Part shown: one piece after another, positions 7,246 through 14,850 of the stretch
How positions within the stretch are numbered: the stretch's first letter is position 1
How the letters are laid out: every line of letters starts with the position of its first letter
DNA from: Anaerolineales bacterium
GTDB lineage: Bacteria; Chloroflexota; Anaerolineae; Anaerolineales; Villigracilaceae
Direction: 5' to 3'
Assembly (NCBI GenBank): GCA_013360875.1
Contig: JABWAU010000022.1
Coordinates: forward strand, 1 to 38,551
DNA: 38,551 nt
The notes under the pieces: generated by a model
Told to the model about the DNA's origin: nothing
The model's database searches: none
The model's input: the letters and a program-made list of their open reading frames with translations, nothing else
Position numbers and translations under genes: made by a program

Positions 7246-8092
7246 TAAGGCGCTGGCGTTTCACGCTTCCGAGAAAGCGACTGGCTGGAGGCTGTTCCTG
7301 AAAACGATCGCGGCGCGCGCCTATCCGCGCGTCATCGGTCAACAACGCGAAAAGTCCTGGATCTTCTTCGATATCTTTTTGCCGATGCTGGCGGTCTCCG
7401 CGTACGTGTTCGTATACCGCGCCATCGGCGCGCCGGAGGAATACGTGGGCTTCGTGGTAGTTGGCGGCGCGATGACCTCCTTCTGGATGAATGTGCTGTG
7501 GAGCATGTCCAGCCAGTTGTATTGGGAGAAGGAACAAGGCAATCTCGCGTTGTACATCATCGCGCCGAACTCGATGATGGCGATCCTGCTTGGCATGGCG
7601 GTCGGCGGGTTGTTCGCGACGGCGTTGCGCGCCGTGGCGATCATCCTCGTTGGTTCGTTGATGTTCAATGTGACGTATTCGGTGGCAAGTTTCACCCAGT
7701 TGCTTCTGGTGTTCCTGCTTGCGATGACCGCGCTGTACGGCATGGGGATGATGAGCGCGTCGTTGTTTCTTTTGCTCAGCCGCGAGGCATGGCACATTTC
7801 GAACCTGGCGCAGGAGCCGGTTTACCTCGTCTCGGGCTTTTACTTCCCGATCAAGTCGTTCAATTTCTGGCTCGCCGCGGCGGCTTCGTTCATCCCGCTC
7901 ACGCTCGGGCTGGACGCGATGCGTCAACTGGTTTTTCCCTCCGGCGCATTGCTTGGTTTCCTAAGCGTGAAGGTTGAGATCATCGTGCTGATCGTCCTGT
8001 GTGTCCTCTTCCTCACGGGCGCCAGGTTCCTGCTGGATTACATGGAAAAGTTGGCGATACGGGAAGGAAGACTTACCGAAAGTCGTCGGTAA
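7235..8092 (+). CDS. ABC-2 type permease, first copy
   Basis: A 285-residue polytopic membrane protein with about six hydrophobic segments, the first near residues 45-65, and the ABC-2 signature region LSREAWHISNLAQEPVYLVSGFYFPI, where transporters of this type have a conserved Pro and Gly-Phe pair before the last segments. It would form the membrane channel with the ATPase encoded just upstream and the second permease downstream. It starts inside the end of the ATPase gene (overlap of eleven bases). A palindromic element follows directly after its stop. Confidence 0.85.
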   Translation: MQTDKALAFHASEKATGWRLFLKTIAARAYPRVIGQQREKSWIFFDIFLPMLAVSAYVFVYRAIGAPEEYVGFVVVGGAMTSFWMNVLWSMSSQLYWEKEQGNLALYIIAPNSMMAILLGMAVGGLFATALRAVAIILVGSLMFNVTYSVASFTQLLLVFLLAMTALYGMGMMSASLFLLLSREAWHISNLAQEPVYLVSGFYFPIKSFNFWLAAAASFIPLTLGLDAMRQLVFPSGALLGFLSVKVEIIVLIVLCVLFLTGARFLLDYMEKLAIREGRLTESRR

Positions 8093-8093
8093 T

Positions 8094-8206
8094 GTCATTT
8101 CGAGGGCTGGTGGTTGAGTACGAAGGTATCGAAACCACAGCCCGAAGCAATCTCCGTCAATTGTGGTGGGGATTGCTTCGTCGCAACGAACGCTCCTCGC
8201 AATGAC
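8094..8206. repeat. REP-like three-stem palindromic element
   Basis: The ends GTCATTTCGAGG and CCTCGCAATGAC are inverted copies with one mismatch. Inside are two hairpins, one between about 8104-8115 and 8133-8143 and one between 8144-8155 and 8168-8179 (GAAGCAATCTCC against GGGGATTGCTTC). The whole would fold as a three-way junction. It begins two bases after the first permease stop and ends just before the ribosome-binding site of the second. Translating it gives the SLRGAFVATKQ-type sequence often wrongly annotated as protein, so I treat it as non-coding. Confidence 0.8.
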
Positions 8207-8221
8207 ATACAAGGAGAATTT

Positions 8222-9076
8222 ATGAATCGTTCCGAAACAACCCGTTCCTTCACCATGGCAACCTGGCTGGGATGGCAGGTCGAGTCGAACTGGACCGATC
8301 CCTTCCTGTTTGCCATTTACGTCATCATCAAACCGCTGGCAGGCGCCGCCATCCTCGTCGTCATGTACAGCATCATCACGGGCGGAGATTACGAGTCGCC
8401 GCTTTTTCCCTACATCTATCTCGGCAACGCGTTCTACATCTACGTCGGCGCGGTGATGGCGGGAGTCTCGTGGGCGGTGATTGACGACCGCGAACATTAC
8501 AAGACCCTCAAATACATGTACATCGCGCCGATCAGGATTCCCTTTTACTGGCTGGGGCGCGGCGTCTCACGCTTCCTCATCGGGACGGTGGCGGTCATCA
8601 TCACGCTGGGAGCGGGCGCGCTGTTCCTCCATCTTCCGCTCGACCTGACGCGGGCGGACTGGGGATTGTTCCTCGTCTCGCTCGTCATCGGCGTGACCAT
8701 GCTCGCCATGATGGGACTGATCCTCGCCAGCATCACGCTCATGGTGGCGCATCACTTCTTCCTCATCGGCGAGGCGGTGGCGGGCGCGCTCTACCTCTTC
8801 AGCGGTGCGATCTTCCCGCTCGAGGTTTTGCCCGCCTGGCTGCGCCCCATCGGATATGCCATGCCCATCACCTACTGGCTCGAACTGATGCGCCGCTCGC
8901 TCATCGGCGAAGTTGCCGAAGCCTTCCCCACGCTGGCGCAATTCAGCAACCTGCAACTCATCGGCATCCTGCTTGGGCTGACGGTTGTCTTTGCGGTCCT
9001 GTCCGTGTTCACTTTCCGCTGGTGCGATCACCGCGCCCGCGAACTCGGTCTCATTGACATGGTGTCGAATTATTGA
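8222..9076 (+). CDS. ABC-2 type permease, second copy
   Basis: A 284-residue polytopic membrane protein, again with about six hydrophobic segments and the ABC-2 region LYLFSGAIFPLEVLPAWLRPIGYAMPITYWLELMRR shortened here to its key parts FSGAIFPLEVLP and PITYWLELM. The start at 8222 is fixed by AAGGAG at 8211-8216; upstream codons in the same frame belong to the palindromic element and are not part of the protein. It is the partner of the first permease, giving a heterodimeric channel served by the single ATPase. A strong terminator follows at 9099. Confidence 0.87.
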   Translation: MNRSETTRSFTMATWLGWQVESNWTDPFLFAIYVIIKPLAGAAILVVMYSIITGGDYESPLFPYIYLGNAFYIYVGAVMAGVSWAVIDDREHYKTLKYMYIAPIRIPFYWLGRGVSRFLIGTVAVIITLGAGALFLHLPLDLTRADWGLFLVSLVIGVTMLAMMGLILASITLMVAHHFFLIGEAVAGALYLFSGAIFPLEVLPAWLRPIGYAMPITYWLELMRRSLIGEVAEAFPTLAQFSNLQLIGILLGLTVVFAVLSVFTFRWCDHRARELGLIDMVSNY

Positions 9077-9098
9077 CCCATGAGGGCGCGTCCTTCCA

Positions 9099-9141
9099 GA
9101 CAGGAGCGACTCAACCGAGTCGTTCCTGTCTTCTTTTTTTT
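9099..9141 (+). terminator. Rho-independent terminator of the exporter operon
   Basis: Fourteen-base arms at 9099-9112 (GACAGGAGCGACTC) and 9117-9130 pair with one G-U and a four-base loop, followed by a run of about ten pyrimidines, mostly T. The chromate transporter genes start only 29 bases later. Confidence 0.88.
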
Positions 9142-9169
9142 CGATTGCCGTTACAATTACCTTCATCCC

Positions 9170-9685
9170 ATGGGCCAACTTCTTCAACTCTTCTGGATCT
9201 TCATCAAGGTCAACCTGCTCAGCACGTCGGGACCGGCTTCGGTTGGTCTGCTCTATCACGAGACGGTGGGCAAATTGGTGACGGACGGTCAGTTCGTGCA
9301 GGCGGTGGGGTTGTCGTCCGTCCTGCCGGGCAGCGACGCGTTGCAACTCGCCATGTACATCGGTTACGCCGTCGCGGGGATACCGGGCGGGTTCGTCGCG
9401 TTGACCGGCTCCATCCTGCCGCCCACGATCATCATCCTCGGCGTGACGATGGTCCTTCACCGTTTGCGGCGCGAGGCGTGGCTGGGCAGTTTCATCGAAG
9501 GACTCACCCCCGCCATCTCGGTGCTGATGCTCTTCGTTGCGTGGAAGATCTTTCAGAAGGGAGGGTCAACCGGATGGGAGGGCTGGGTGATCGGCATTGC
9601 CAGCCTGGCTGCCATGTCCCTCAAGGCGCCGGCGCGGATCGTCGTATTGATCGCGGGTCTGGTGGGAATCATATTTCTGACATGA
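9170..9685 (+). CDS. chrA: Chromate transporter half, first copy
   Basis: A 171-residue membrane protein of the ChrA family (short-chain type). It begins with the family's FWIFIKVNLLSTSGPASVGLLY stretch, which I cut to KVNLLSTSGPASVG, then SSVLPGSDALQLAMYIGY and GGFVALTGSILPP. The start at 9170 is where the homology begins; codons upstream in frame run through the terminator. It overlaps the second half by four bases (ATGA). Short ChrA proteins work as pairs with opposite orientation, so this and the next gene probably form one transporter. Chromate is the named substrate of the family; the natural one may be another oxyanion. Confidence 0.85.
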   Translation: MGQLLQLFWIFIKVNLLSTSGPASVGLLYHETVGKLVTDGQFVQAVGLSSVLPGSDALQLAMYIGYAVAGIPGGFVALTGSILPPTIIILGVTMVLHRLRREAWLGSFIEGLTPAISVLMLFVAWKIFQKGGSTGWEGWVIGIASLAAMSLKAPARIVVLIAGLVGIIFLT

Positions 9686-10227
9686 ACCGTTCTCAGTTCG
9701 CCGTCTGGCTCCGGCTGTTGTGGATGTTCCTCAAGGTGAACATCCTTTCGCCCTCCGGTCCCGCCTCCATCGGGTTCCTGTACGACGAAGCGGTCGGCAC
9801 GATCATGACGGAGGAGCGCTTCGTCGAAGCCGTCGGCTTTTCAAACGTCCTGCCCGGGAGCGAGGCGTTGAAACTTGCCATGTTCGTCGGCTACGCGGCG
9901 GGCGGTTTTCCGGGGGTGTTCGCCGCGTTGTTCGGCGCGATCCTTCCGCCCACCGTGTTGATGCTCGTGGTCTCCGCGCTTCTTCAACAGTTTCAGCATG
10001 AAGCCTGGCTGGGCGGTTTTGTGGCGGGCATGAGCCCGGCGGTGGCGGCGTTGATCGTGATCGTCGCCTGGGAATTATTCCGCGCCGGCACGCGCAAGAG
10101 GCTGGATCGCCGCGTCCTGTTGATCGGCGCGTTGAGCGCGGTCGCGTTCTGGTTCGAAGCGCCTTCGCCCCTCGTCCTGCTCGGCGCGGGGGTGCTGGGC
10201 GTCATTCTGTTCGGCAAACGGAGTTAG
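9682..10227 (+). CDS. chrA: Chromate transporter half, second copy
   Basis: A 181-residue paralogue of the preceding protein: KVNILSPSGPASIGFLY near the start, SNVLPGSEALKLAMFVGY, and GGFPGVFAALFGAILPP. Conserved Gly and Pro positions align with the first half one for one, so the pair arose by duplication. The ATG overlaps the upstream stop (ATGA), and the gene ends one base before the start region of the stress-protein gene. An open frame continues leftwards through the first half, but that is a shadow, not a fused protein. Confidence 0.85.
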   Translation: MNRSQFAVWLRLLWMFLKVNILSPSGPASIGFLYDEAVGTIMTEERFVEAVGFSNVLPGSEALKLAMFVGYAAGGFPGVFAALFGAILPPTVLMLVVSALLQQFQHEAWLGGFVAGMSPAVAALIVIVAWELFRAGTRKRLDRRVLLIGALSAVAFWFEAPSPLVLLGAGVLGVILFGKRS

Positions 10228-10228
10228 G

Positions 10229-11074
10229 ATGAAATCGGATCTATTGATCGCAACGAATGGTTTCAAGGAGACCTGGCCCGCCGTCGAATACGGCGCGTGG
10301 TTCGCCGAAACCATGCGGATGAAGATCACGCTTCTGGGCGTGACCGAGAGCCTGAGTCCTGCGGCGATAGACGAACGCCACCCTTTGGAGGATATCTTCG
10401 AACGCGCTGTCGGCTTGTTCGAGGCGCGGGGTGTGGAATACAGCCTCGAGGTCCGCAAAGGGGACGCGGAGCAGGTCATCCCCGATAAGGCGCACGAAGG
10501 CGATTACATCACGGTCGTCGGCCCGCTGGGACGCCATCCCCTCAAACGCTGGCTGACGGGGCGTTCCATTCGGACGTTAATGGAGAGGATCGCAACGCCG
10601 ATCCTGTACGCGCCAAAGACGCGCCTGCCCTTGAAAAAGATGCTGGTCAGCATCGGCGGGTTGGGATACGAAGCCGCGGCGGAGAACCTCGCCTTTCAAG
10701 TGGCGACCGCCACCCGCGCAGACGTGACGATTCTGCACGTGGCGTCCCCATCCGAATTGGAGTATCCGGGCGGGCGCGACGTGTTGAAGCGCCTGGACGA
10801 TCTCGCGGAGACGAACACCCTGCCGGGGCGCGGGTTGAAGAAGGGGTTGGAGATCGCGAGGCAATGCGGCTTGAACGCCCGCGTGGCGACGCGGCAGGGG
10901 AACGTGGTGGAGGAGATCCTGGCTGAGATCAGGGAGGGGGATTACGACCTGGTTTGCATGGGTTCGGCGTACAGCGCCAGCGCGATCCGTCAACTCTATA
11001 CGCCCAACGTCACCGCGGAGGTGGCGGAGGTGGCGCATTGCCCGGTGTTGACGGCGCGCTTCAAGCACGTGTAG
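10229..11074 (+). CDS. Tandem universal stress protein
   Basis: A 281-residue cytosolic protein made of two UspA domains of about 140 residues. The first ends with VVGPLGRHPLKRWLTGRS, which fits the ATP-binding spacing G-2x-G-9x-G. The second ends with LVCMGSAYSASAIRQLY, where the second Gly is replaced, so only the first half may bind nucleotide. The N-terminal strand (DLLIATNGFKETWPA) lacks the usual VDGS-type residues. The gene directly follows the chromate transporter pair and is likely co-transcribed, suggesting a regulatory or stress link to the transporter. Its TAG stop lies inside a perfect palindrome. Confidence 0.85.
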   Translation: MKSDLLIATNGFKETWPAVEYGAWFAETMRMKITLLGVTESLSPAAIDERHPLEDIFERAVGLFEARGVEYSLEVRKGDAEQVIPDKAHEGDYITVVGPLGRHPLKRWLTGRSIRTLMERIATPILYAPKTRLPLKKMLVSIGGLGYEAAAENLAFQVATATRADVTILHVASPSELEYPGGRDVLKRLDDLAETNTLPGRGLKKGLEIARQCGLNARVATRQGNVVEEILAEIREGDYDLVCMGSAYSASAIRQLYTPNVTAEVAEVAHCPVLTARFKHV

Positions 11075-11096
11075 GACAAAATTAATTTTGTCCTAC
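11071..11096. terminator. Perfect 26-bp palindrome between convergent genes
   Basis: GTAGGACAAAATT (11071-11083) is followed immediately by its exact reverse complement (11084-11096). The plus-strand stop TAG (11072-11074) and the minus-strand stop TAG (11093-11095) are mirror images inside the arms. It ends transcription from both sides most plausibly, with the A/T-rich centre giving a U-rich stem. Confidence 0.75.
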
Positions 11097-11833
11097 AGCC
11101 CCGGCGTGTATTTTCTTTCCCATTCGTCAATGGCGGCGCGGATGGCTTTTTTGACCTCTTCGTCGGGGACGGAGTCCAACCCTTCATATTTATCCACCCC
11201 GATATAGATGTTGACGCCGCCTGTGACAGATTCCATGAGTATCACCCCTCTCGAGGCGAGGGGCGTATCCGCAATGCGCGCTTGCAGGATCACGTTGATC
11301 TGTTCCACGATGCTCGTGGGTGCGGCTTCGGGTTTATCGTCCTTCTTTTTGGGCAGCGGCTCCGATTTCGCGGTTGAGGGGCGCGCAGCCGGTTGAGGCG
11401 GAGGTGAGGCAATGGGGGGCGGGGCAGGCACGGGCGCGGGAGGAGGCGGAGGGGTCGTTATGGGCGCGGGCGCCGGTTTCCCTTCCAGCCACGGGCGCAT
11501 GGCGTTCAGCATTTCGATCAATCGTTTGCGCTGGTTTGCCGTCAGGTTGGAGGTATCCACGCGCGCGCCGTCGAGATCGAGGGTCAGGCGTCCGTTTTCG
11601 TTTTTGATTCGCAGGAGGTCCGGGTTGTCGCGCGTTGCGGATGTCTCCATCAGTTTTGCCTGCGCCTCGGCGACCTTGTTCTCCGCCGCTTCGATGGCGG
11701 CTTTCGCGGACTCTTCAGCCTGTTTGATCTTTTTGGATGTGCGCAGGTTGGAATCGAAAAAGCCGATCGCCCATCCGGCCAGGAGCGCCGCAAGCGGGAT
11801 CAAAATGGGAGCCAGGTTCCAACTTTCTTCCAT
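11093..11833 (-). CDS. Membrane-anchored proline-rich protein, unknown
   Basis: A 246-residue protein that I do not recognise. It has an N-terminal membrane segment (about residues 9-26), then a short coiled-coil-like region of Ala, Glu and Lys (35-65), a basic segment, a long Pro/Ala-rich linker (about 118-165) and a folded C-terminal domain of roughly 80 residues beginning TSIVEQINVILQARI. The C-terminal part contains GVNIYIGVDKYEGLDSVPDEE and is the only section that looks globular. The start is three bases after the mutM stop, so it is co-transcribed with mutM. A cytoplasmic scaffold or sensor anchored at the membrane would fit the layout. Confidence 0.7.
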   Translation of the reverse strand: MEESWNLAPILIPLAALLAGWAIGFFDSNLRTSKKIKQAEESAKAAIEAAENKVAEAQAKLMETSATRDNPDLLRIKNENGRLTLDLDGARVDTSNLTANQRKRLIEMLNAMRPWLEGKPAPAPITTPPPPPAPVPAPPPIASPPPQPAARPSTAKSEPLPKKKDDKPEAAPTSIVEQINVILQARIADTPLASRGVILMESVTGGVNIYIGVDKYEGLDSVPDEEVKKAIRAAIDEWERKYTPGL

Positions 11834-11836
11834 ATC

Positions 11837-12640
11837 TTATTTCAATGTTTGACAGTTCGGACAAAAGTACGTGCCGCGTTGACCGACCGTGATGCGCTCG
11901 ATCTTCGTTCCGCAGACGTGACACGGCTTTCCTTTGCGGTCGTACACGCGGAAATAATTCTGGAATTCGCCGCCGCGATACACCCAGTCAATGGATGCGC
12001 CGTTCCGGCGGATGCCCTCGCGCAGGACCTTGCGGATCGCCTCATGCAACGCCTCAGCCTGCTTCTTCGATACAGAATCCGACGTTTTCAGCGGATGCAG
12101 TTTCGCGATGTGCAGCGCCTCGTCCGTGTAGATGTTGCCCAGCCCGGCAAGGAAGGTCTGGTCGAGGAGCAGGGGTTTGAGTTGACGCTGCCTCTTTTGC
12201 AGTGATGCAAACAACCAGTGCGGGGTGAAATCCCGGCCGAGTGGTTCGGGTCCCAGGTTGCCGAGGACTTCCTCAGGATTCGGCGTGAGCCAGACGCGCC
12301 CGAATTTGCGCGTGTCATTGAATATCAGAGACCTGTTGCTGGATAATTTTAGTACAAGCCTGTCATGTTTGTCTGGCTTGATTGTACTATTTCTGACGTA
12401 CAGGTCGCCGCTCATCCGCAGGTGGACGAGAAGATCGAAATCAGAAAGTTTCAGAATGAAGAACTTGGCGCGGCGCGTAACTTCCTTTATCGTTTGACCT
12501 TTGATCTGTTCCTTGAACTTGCGCGGCGAAGGCACGGCAAGCGTGCGCGACCAGCGAAGGTCGGCGTCCTTGATCGTTTTGCCGACCAGGTCCGGTTCCA
12601 ATTTACGGGCAATGGTTTCGACTTCGGGGAGTTCGGGCAT
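11837..12640 (-). CDS. mutM: Formamidopyrimidine-DNA glycosylase
   Basis: Removes oxidised purines from DNA and nicks the abasic site. The protein (267 residues) starts MPELPEVETIARKL, giving the catalytic Pro and Glu once Met is removed, then RRAKFFILKL with the active-site Lys, VHLRMSGDLY, and GLGNIYTDEALHIAKLHP with the conserved Asn. The C-terminal zinc finger is intact: two CxxC pairs in CHVCGTK and FCPNCQ. Length is standard. The leader upstream of the ATG consists of 14-bp tandem repeats, and no good ribosome-binding site is seen. Confidence 0.95.
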   Translation of the reverse strand: MPELPEVETIARKLEPDLVGKTIKDADLRWSRTLAVPSPRKFKEQIKGQTIKEVTRRAKFFILKLSDFDLLVHLRMSGDLYVRNSTIKPDKHDRLVLKLSSNRSLIFNDTRKFGRVWLTPNPEEVLGNLGPEPLGRDFTPHWLFASLQKRQRQLKPLLLDQTFLAGLGNIYTDEALHIAKLHPLKTSDSVSKKQAEALHEAIRKVLREGIRRNGASIDWVYRGGEFQNYFRVYDRKGKPCHVCGTKIERITVGQRGTYFCPNCQTLK

Positions 12641-12646
12641 ATCATT

Positions 12647-12688
12647 AATCAGTTATCAGTAATCAGTTATCAGTAATCAGTGACCAGT
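12647..12688. repeat. Three 14-bp tandem units upstream of mutM
   Basis: Units at 12647-12660 and 12661-12674 are identical (AATCAGTTATCAGT), and the third at 12675-12688 differs at three positions. They end seven bases from the mutM ATG. A diverged copy of the same array lies at 3850-3891. Confidence 0.85.
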
Positions 12689-12712
12689 TTACGGAACACT
12701 GCTCACTGGTTC

Positions 12713-13705
12713 TCACTCTCCGAACATCTCGCCCACGCTTCTTCCCTCGTGCGCGCGCTGGATGACCTCTCCCAGCATCGGCGCGATGGAGAGGACGGTG
12801 AGGCGTCCCTCGAGGTGTTTCATCTTTTCCGCAGGGATCGGTATGGTGTCTGTGGTGATGATCTGTTTGATGGGCAGGGCGGCGAGTTTTTCCACGGCGT
12901 CCTTTGAGAAGATGGGATGGATGAACGCCAGGTACACGTCGCGCGCGCCGTTCTTTTTGACAACGCTTACTGCTTGCGCGACGGATCCGCCCGTATCCAC
13001 CTCGTCATCCACGATGATGACGTCGCGATCCTTCACGTCGCCGATCAACGTCAGCGCCTCGGCTTTGGCGTCGTTGCCGACGCGCCTCTTTTCGATGAAG
13101 GCGATTGGCACGTCCAGGTCGGTGGCGTAGTTGCGTCCCTTTTTGGCGAAGCCCAGGTCGGTGGCGACCACGACGGGTCTCACCATCCCGCTGAACAGGT
13201 TATCCCGGATGTGGTCGCTGATCATGTGCGAGGCGGTCAACACGTCACCGGGGATGGAGAAGAATCCCTGCACCTGCCCGGCGTGCGGATCGAAGGTCAT
13301 GTAGCGGTCTGCGCCGGCGATCTCGATCATATCCGCGATGAGGCGGGCGGTGATGGGGACGCGCGGCTGGTCCTTCTTGTCCGACCTGCCGTAGCAAAGA
13401 TAAGGGACAACCGCCGTGATGCGCGCCGCCGAATCCAGGCGGATGGTCTGGATCATGATCAGCAATTCCATCAGGTTGTAATGAATGGGTGAAGAGGTCG
13501 TTTGGATCACGTACACATCCTGTCCGCGCGCGCTGCTCTTCAGTTTGACAAAAATATTCTCATTGGGGAATTGAATCACTTCGCGCGGACTTAATTTCTG
13601 TTCGAGAAAATCTGCGATCTTTTGCGCCAGTTCGGGCGAACCGGAGCCGGCATATAGTTTAATTGCGCCGTACATTTTTATATCGTGGTGCATTTGATGA
13701 GGCAT
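12713..13705 (-). CDS. prs: Ribose-phosphate pyrophosphokinase (PRPP synthetase)
   Basis: Makes phosphoribosyl pyrophosphate from ribose 5-phosphate and ATP for nucleotide, His and Trp synthesis. Visible motifs: FPNENIFVKL near the N-terminus, PYLCYGRSDKKD (the flexible ATP-binding region, with Cys in place of the more usual Gly-Tyr context), FDPHAGQVQGFF with the metal-binding His, and the PRPP loop VIIVDDEVDTGGS. Length 330 residues is slightly above typical. The ATG at 13705 has AAGGAG at a good distance; an internal ATG ten residues on is closer to the family's usual start. It follows meaB by 12 bases, so they share a transcript. Confidence 0.92.
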   Translation of the reverse strand: MPHQMHHDIKMYGAIKLYAGSGSPELAQKIADFLEQKLSPREVIQFPNENIFVKLKSSARGQDVYVIQTTSSPIHYNLMELLIMIQTIRLDSAARITAVVPYLCYGRSDKKDQPRVPITARLIADMIEIAGADRYMTFDPHAGQVQGFFSIPGDVLTASHMISDHIRDNLFSGMVRPVVVATDLGFAKKGRNYATDLDVPIAFIEKRRVGNDAKAEALTLIGDVKDRDVIIVDDEVDTGGSVAQAVSVVKKNGARDVYLAFIHPIFSKDAVEKLAALPIKQIITTDTIPIPAEKMKHLEGRLTVLSIAPMLGEVIQRAHEGRSVGEMFGE

Positions 13706-13717
13706 GACTCTCCTTGA

Positions 13718-14797
13718 TTATTTCATCTTCCCATTCAACAGGATGCGCGCCGCCTCATACGGCGACATGTCCCTGCGGATGACCTTCTCCAACGCTTCCT
13801 CGTACTCGTCCCGGTGGGCGCCCGTAAGAAAACGACTCATCAACGCCTCCTGCAACACCGCATCCAACTCGGACCTCAGCCTGGCGCGGTCTCGAGCGGA
13901 CCAATCCCCGCTTTGATGCAAATGAAACTTATGCTCCTCAATCGCCTTTGCCAGTTCCGGGATGCCGATCCCTTCGGTGGAGATGGTTTTGATGATGGGA
14001 GGGATCCATATGTCTTTGTCATTCTGAACCGTCGAAGACGGCGAAGAATCTCCGGCCTGGTGTGCGAGACCCTTCGCTGCTCCTTCGCTTCGCTCAGGAC
14101 TGCGGCTCGGGGTGACATCCACCTTCATCATCCTGCCATGGTGGTGGACGACGCGTTTCGTCGGATGGGCAAGTTCGAGCGTGGAGCGAAGCGCACGTTC
14201 CGTGTTCTCCACGCCGGGACGGTCCGCCTTGTTGACGACGAGCACGTCCGCGATCTCCAAAATCCCAGCCTTGATGGCTTGAATGTCGTCGCCGAGACCG
14301 GGCGCTTCGACAACAATGGTGGTGTGTGCCAGCCGGGCGATGTCCACTTCGCTTTGCCCCGCGCCGACGGTTTCGATGATGATGATCTCGTATCCCGCCG
14401 CATCGAAGACCTGGACGAACGCGGCGGTCTTCTGCGCCAGCCCGCCGACCGATCCGCGCGTTGCCATCGAACGGATGAATACGCCGTCATCGCCGGAGAG
14501 ATCGCGCATGCGCACGCGGTCGCCCAGCACCGCGCCTCCCGTGAACGGGCTGGACGGGTCAACGGCAATGATGGCGACCTTTTTGTTTTTCTCTTTACGG
14601 TAATGCAGCGTGAGTTGATTGACGAGCGACGACTTGCCCGTGCCGGGCGCGCCGGTCACGCCGATGAGGTGTGCCTTGCCGGTATGCGGAAAGAGTTCAG
14701 CAAGCGCGTCACGTCCCTCAGGCGAATCATTTTCGACCTGTGTGAGCAGTCGGGAGAGCGCCAAGCGGTTACCTTCGAGAATGGGTTGGGTCAGCAA
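13718..14797 (-). CDS. meaB: Methylmalonyl-CoA mutase GTPase MeaB with inserted segment
   Basis: A GTPase of the MeaB/ArgK family, which gates cobalamin loading and protects methylmalonyl-CoA mutase. It has 359 residues, longer than usual. GAPGTGKS (49-56) is the P-loop, AVDPSSPFTGGAVLGDRVRM and ETVGAGQSEVD the switch regions, and NKAD (189-192) the G4 motif. The start is a TTG at 14797 with GAGG five bases upstream. Between KVD (near 227) and WIPPIIKT (from about 264) lies a hydrophilic stretch containing SRSPERSEGAAKG that the family lacks. It is encoded by a 99-bp repeat element. Context with the mutase B12 subunit confirms the assignment. Confidence 0.88.
   Translation of the reverse strand: MLTQPILEGNRLALSRLLTQVENDSPEGRDALAELFPHTGKAHLIGVTGAPGTGKSSLVNQLTLHYRKEKNKKVAIIAVDPSSPFTGGAVLGDRVRMRDLSGDDGVFIRSMATRGSVGGLAQKTAAFVQVFDAAGYEIIIIETVGAGQSEVDIARLAHTTIVVEAPGLGDDIQAIKAGILEIADVLVVNKADRPGVENTERALRSTLELAHPTKRVVHHHGRMMKVDVTPSRSPERSEGAAKGLAHQAGDSSPSSTVQNDKDIWIPPIIKTISTEGIGIPELAKAIEEHKFHLHQSGDWSARDRARLRSELDAVLQEALMSRFLTGAHRDEYEEALEKVIRRDMSPYEAARILLNGKMK
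14018..14116. repeat. 99-bp repeat element inserted in frame in meaB
   Basis: The element runs from GTCATTCTGA at 14018 to GGGTGAC at 14116. Such ends and the internal GCGAAGAATCT and CCTTCGC words are typical of a widespread bacterial palindromic repeat. Its length is a multiple of three and it introduces no stop in the minus-strand meaB frame, so meaB stays open with about 33 extra residues (about 228-260). Confidence 0.75.
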
Positions 14798-14814
14798 GAT
14801 TTCCTCATAACATG

Positions 14815-14850
14815 AAATTACGTAATACCTTATTGCGTATTGCGTAATTT
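14815..14850. repeat. Hairpin between the mutase subunit and meaB genes
   Basis: Arms AAATTACGTAATAC (14815-14828) and its near-complement (14837-14850) differ at one position and enclose eight bases. The right arm reaches into the stop codon of the mutase subunit gene. It could tune expression of meaB relative to the gene before it, or be a repeat remnant. Confidence 0.6.

Noticed and set aside
8114-8221. Longer N-terminus for the second permease, and a minus-strand ORF here
   Set aside because: These codons are in the palindromic repeat; the AAGGAG site fixes the start at 8222.
9073-9681. A long frame suggesting a fused chromate transporter
   Set aside because: The left part is a shadow of the first ChrA gene, which is coded in another frame.
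12647-12688. CRISPR array
   Set aside because: Units are adjacent without spacers and only 14 bases long; no cas genes are present.
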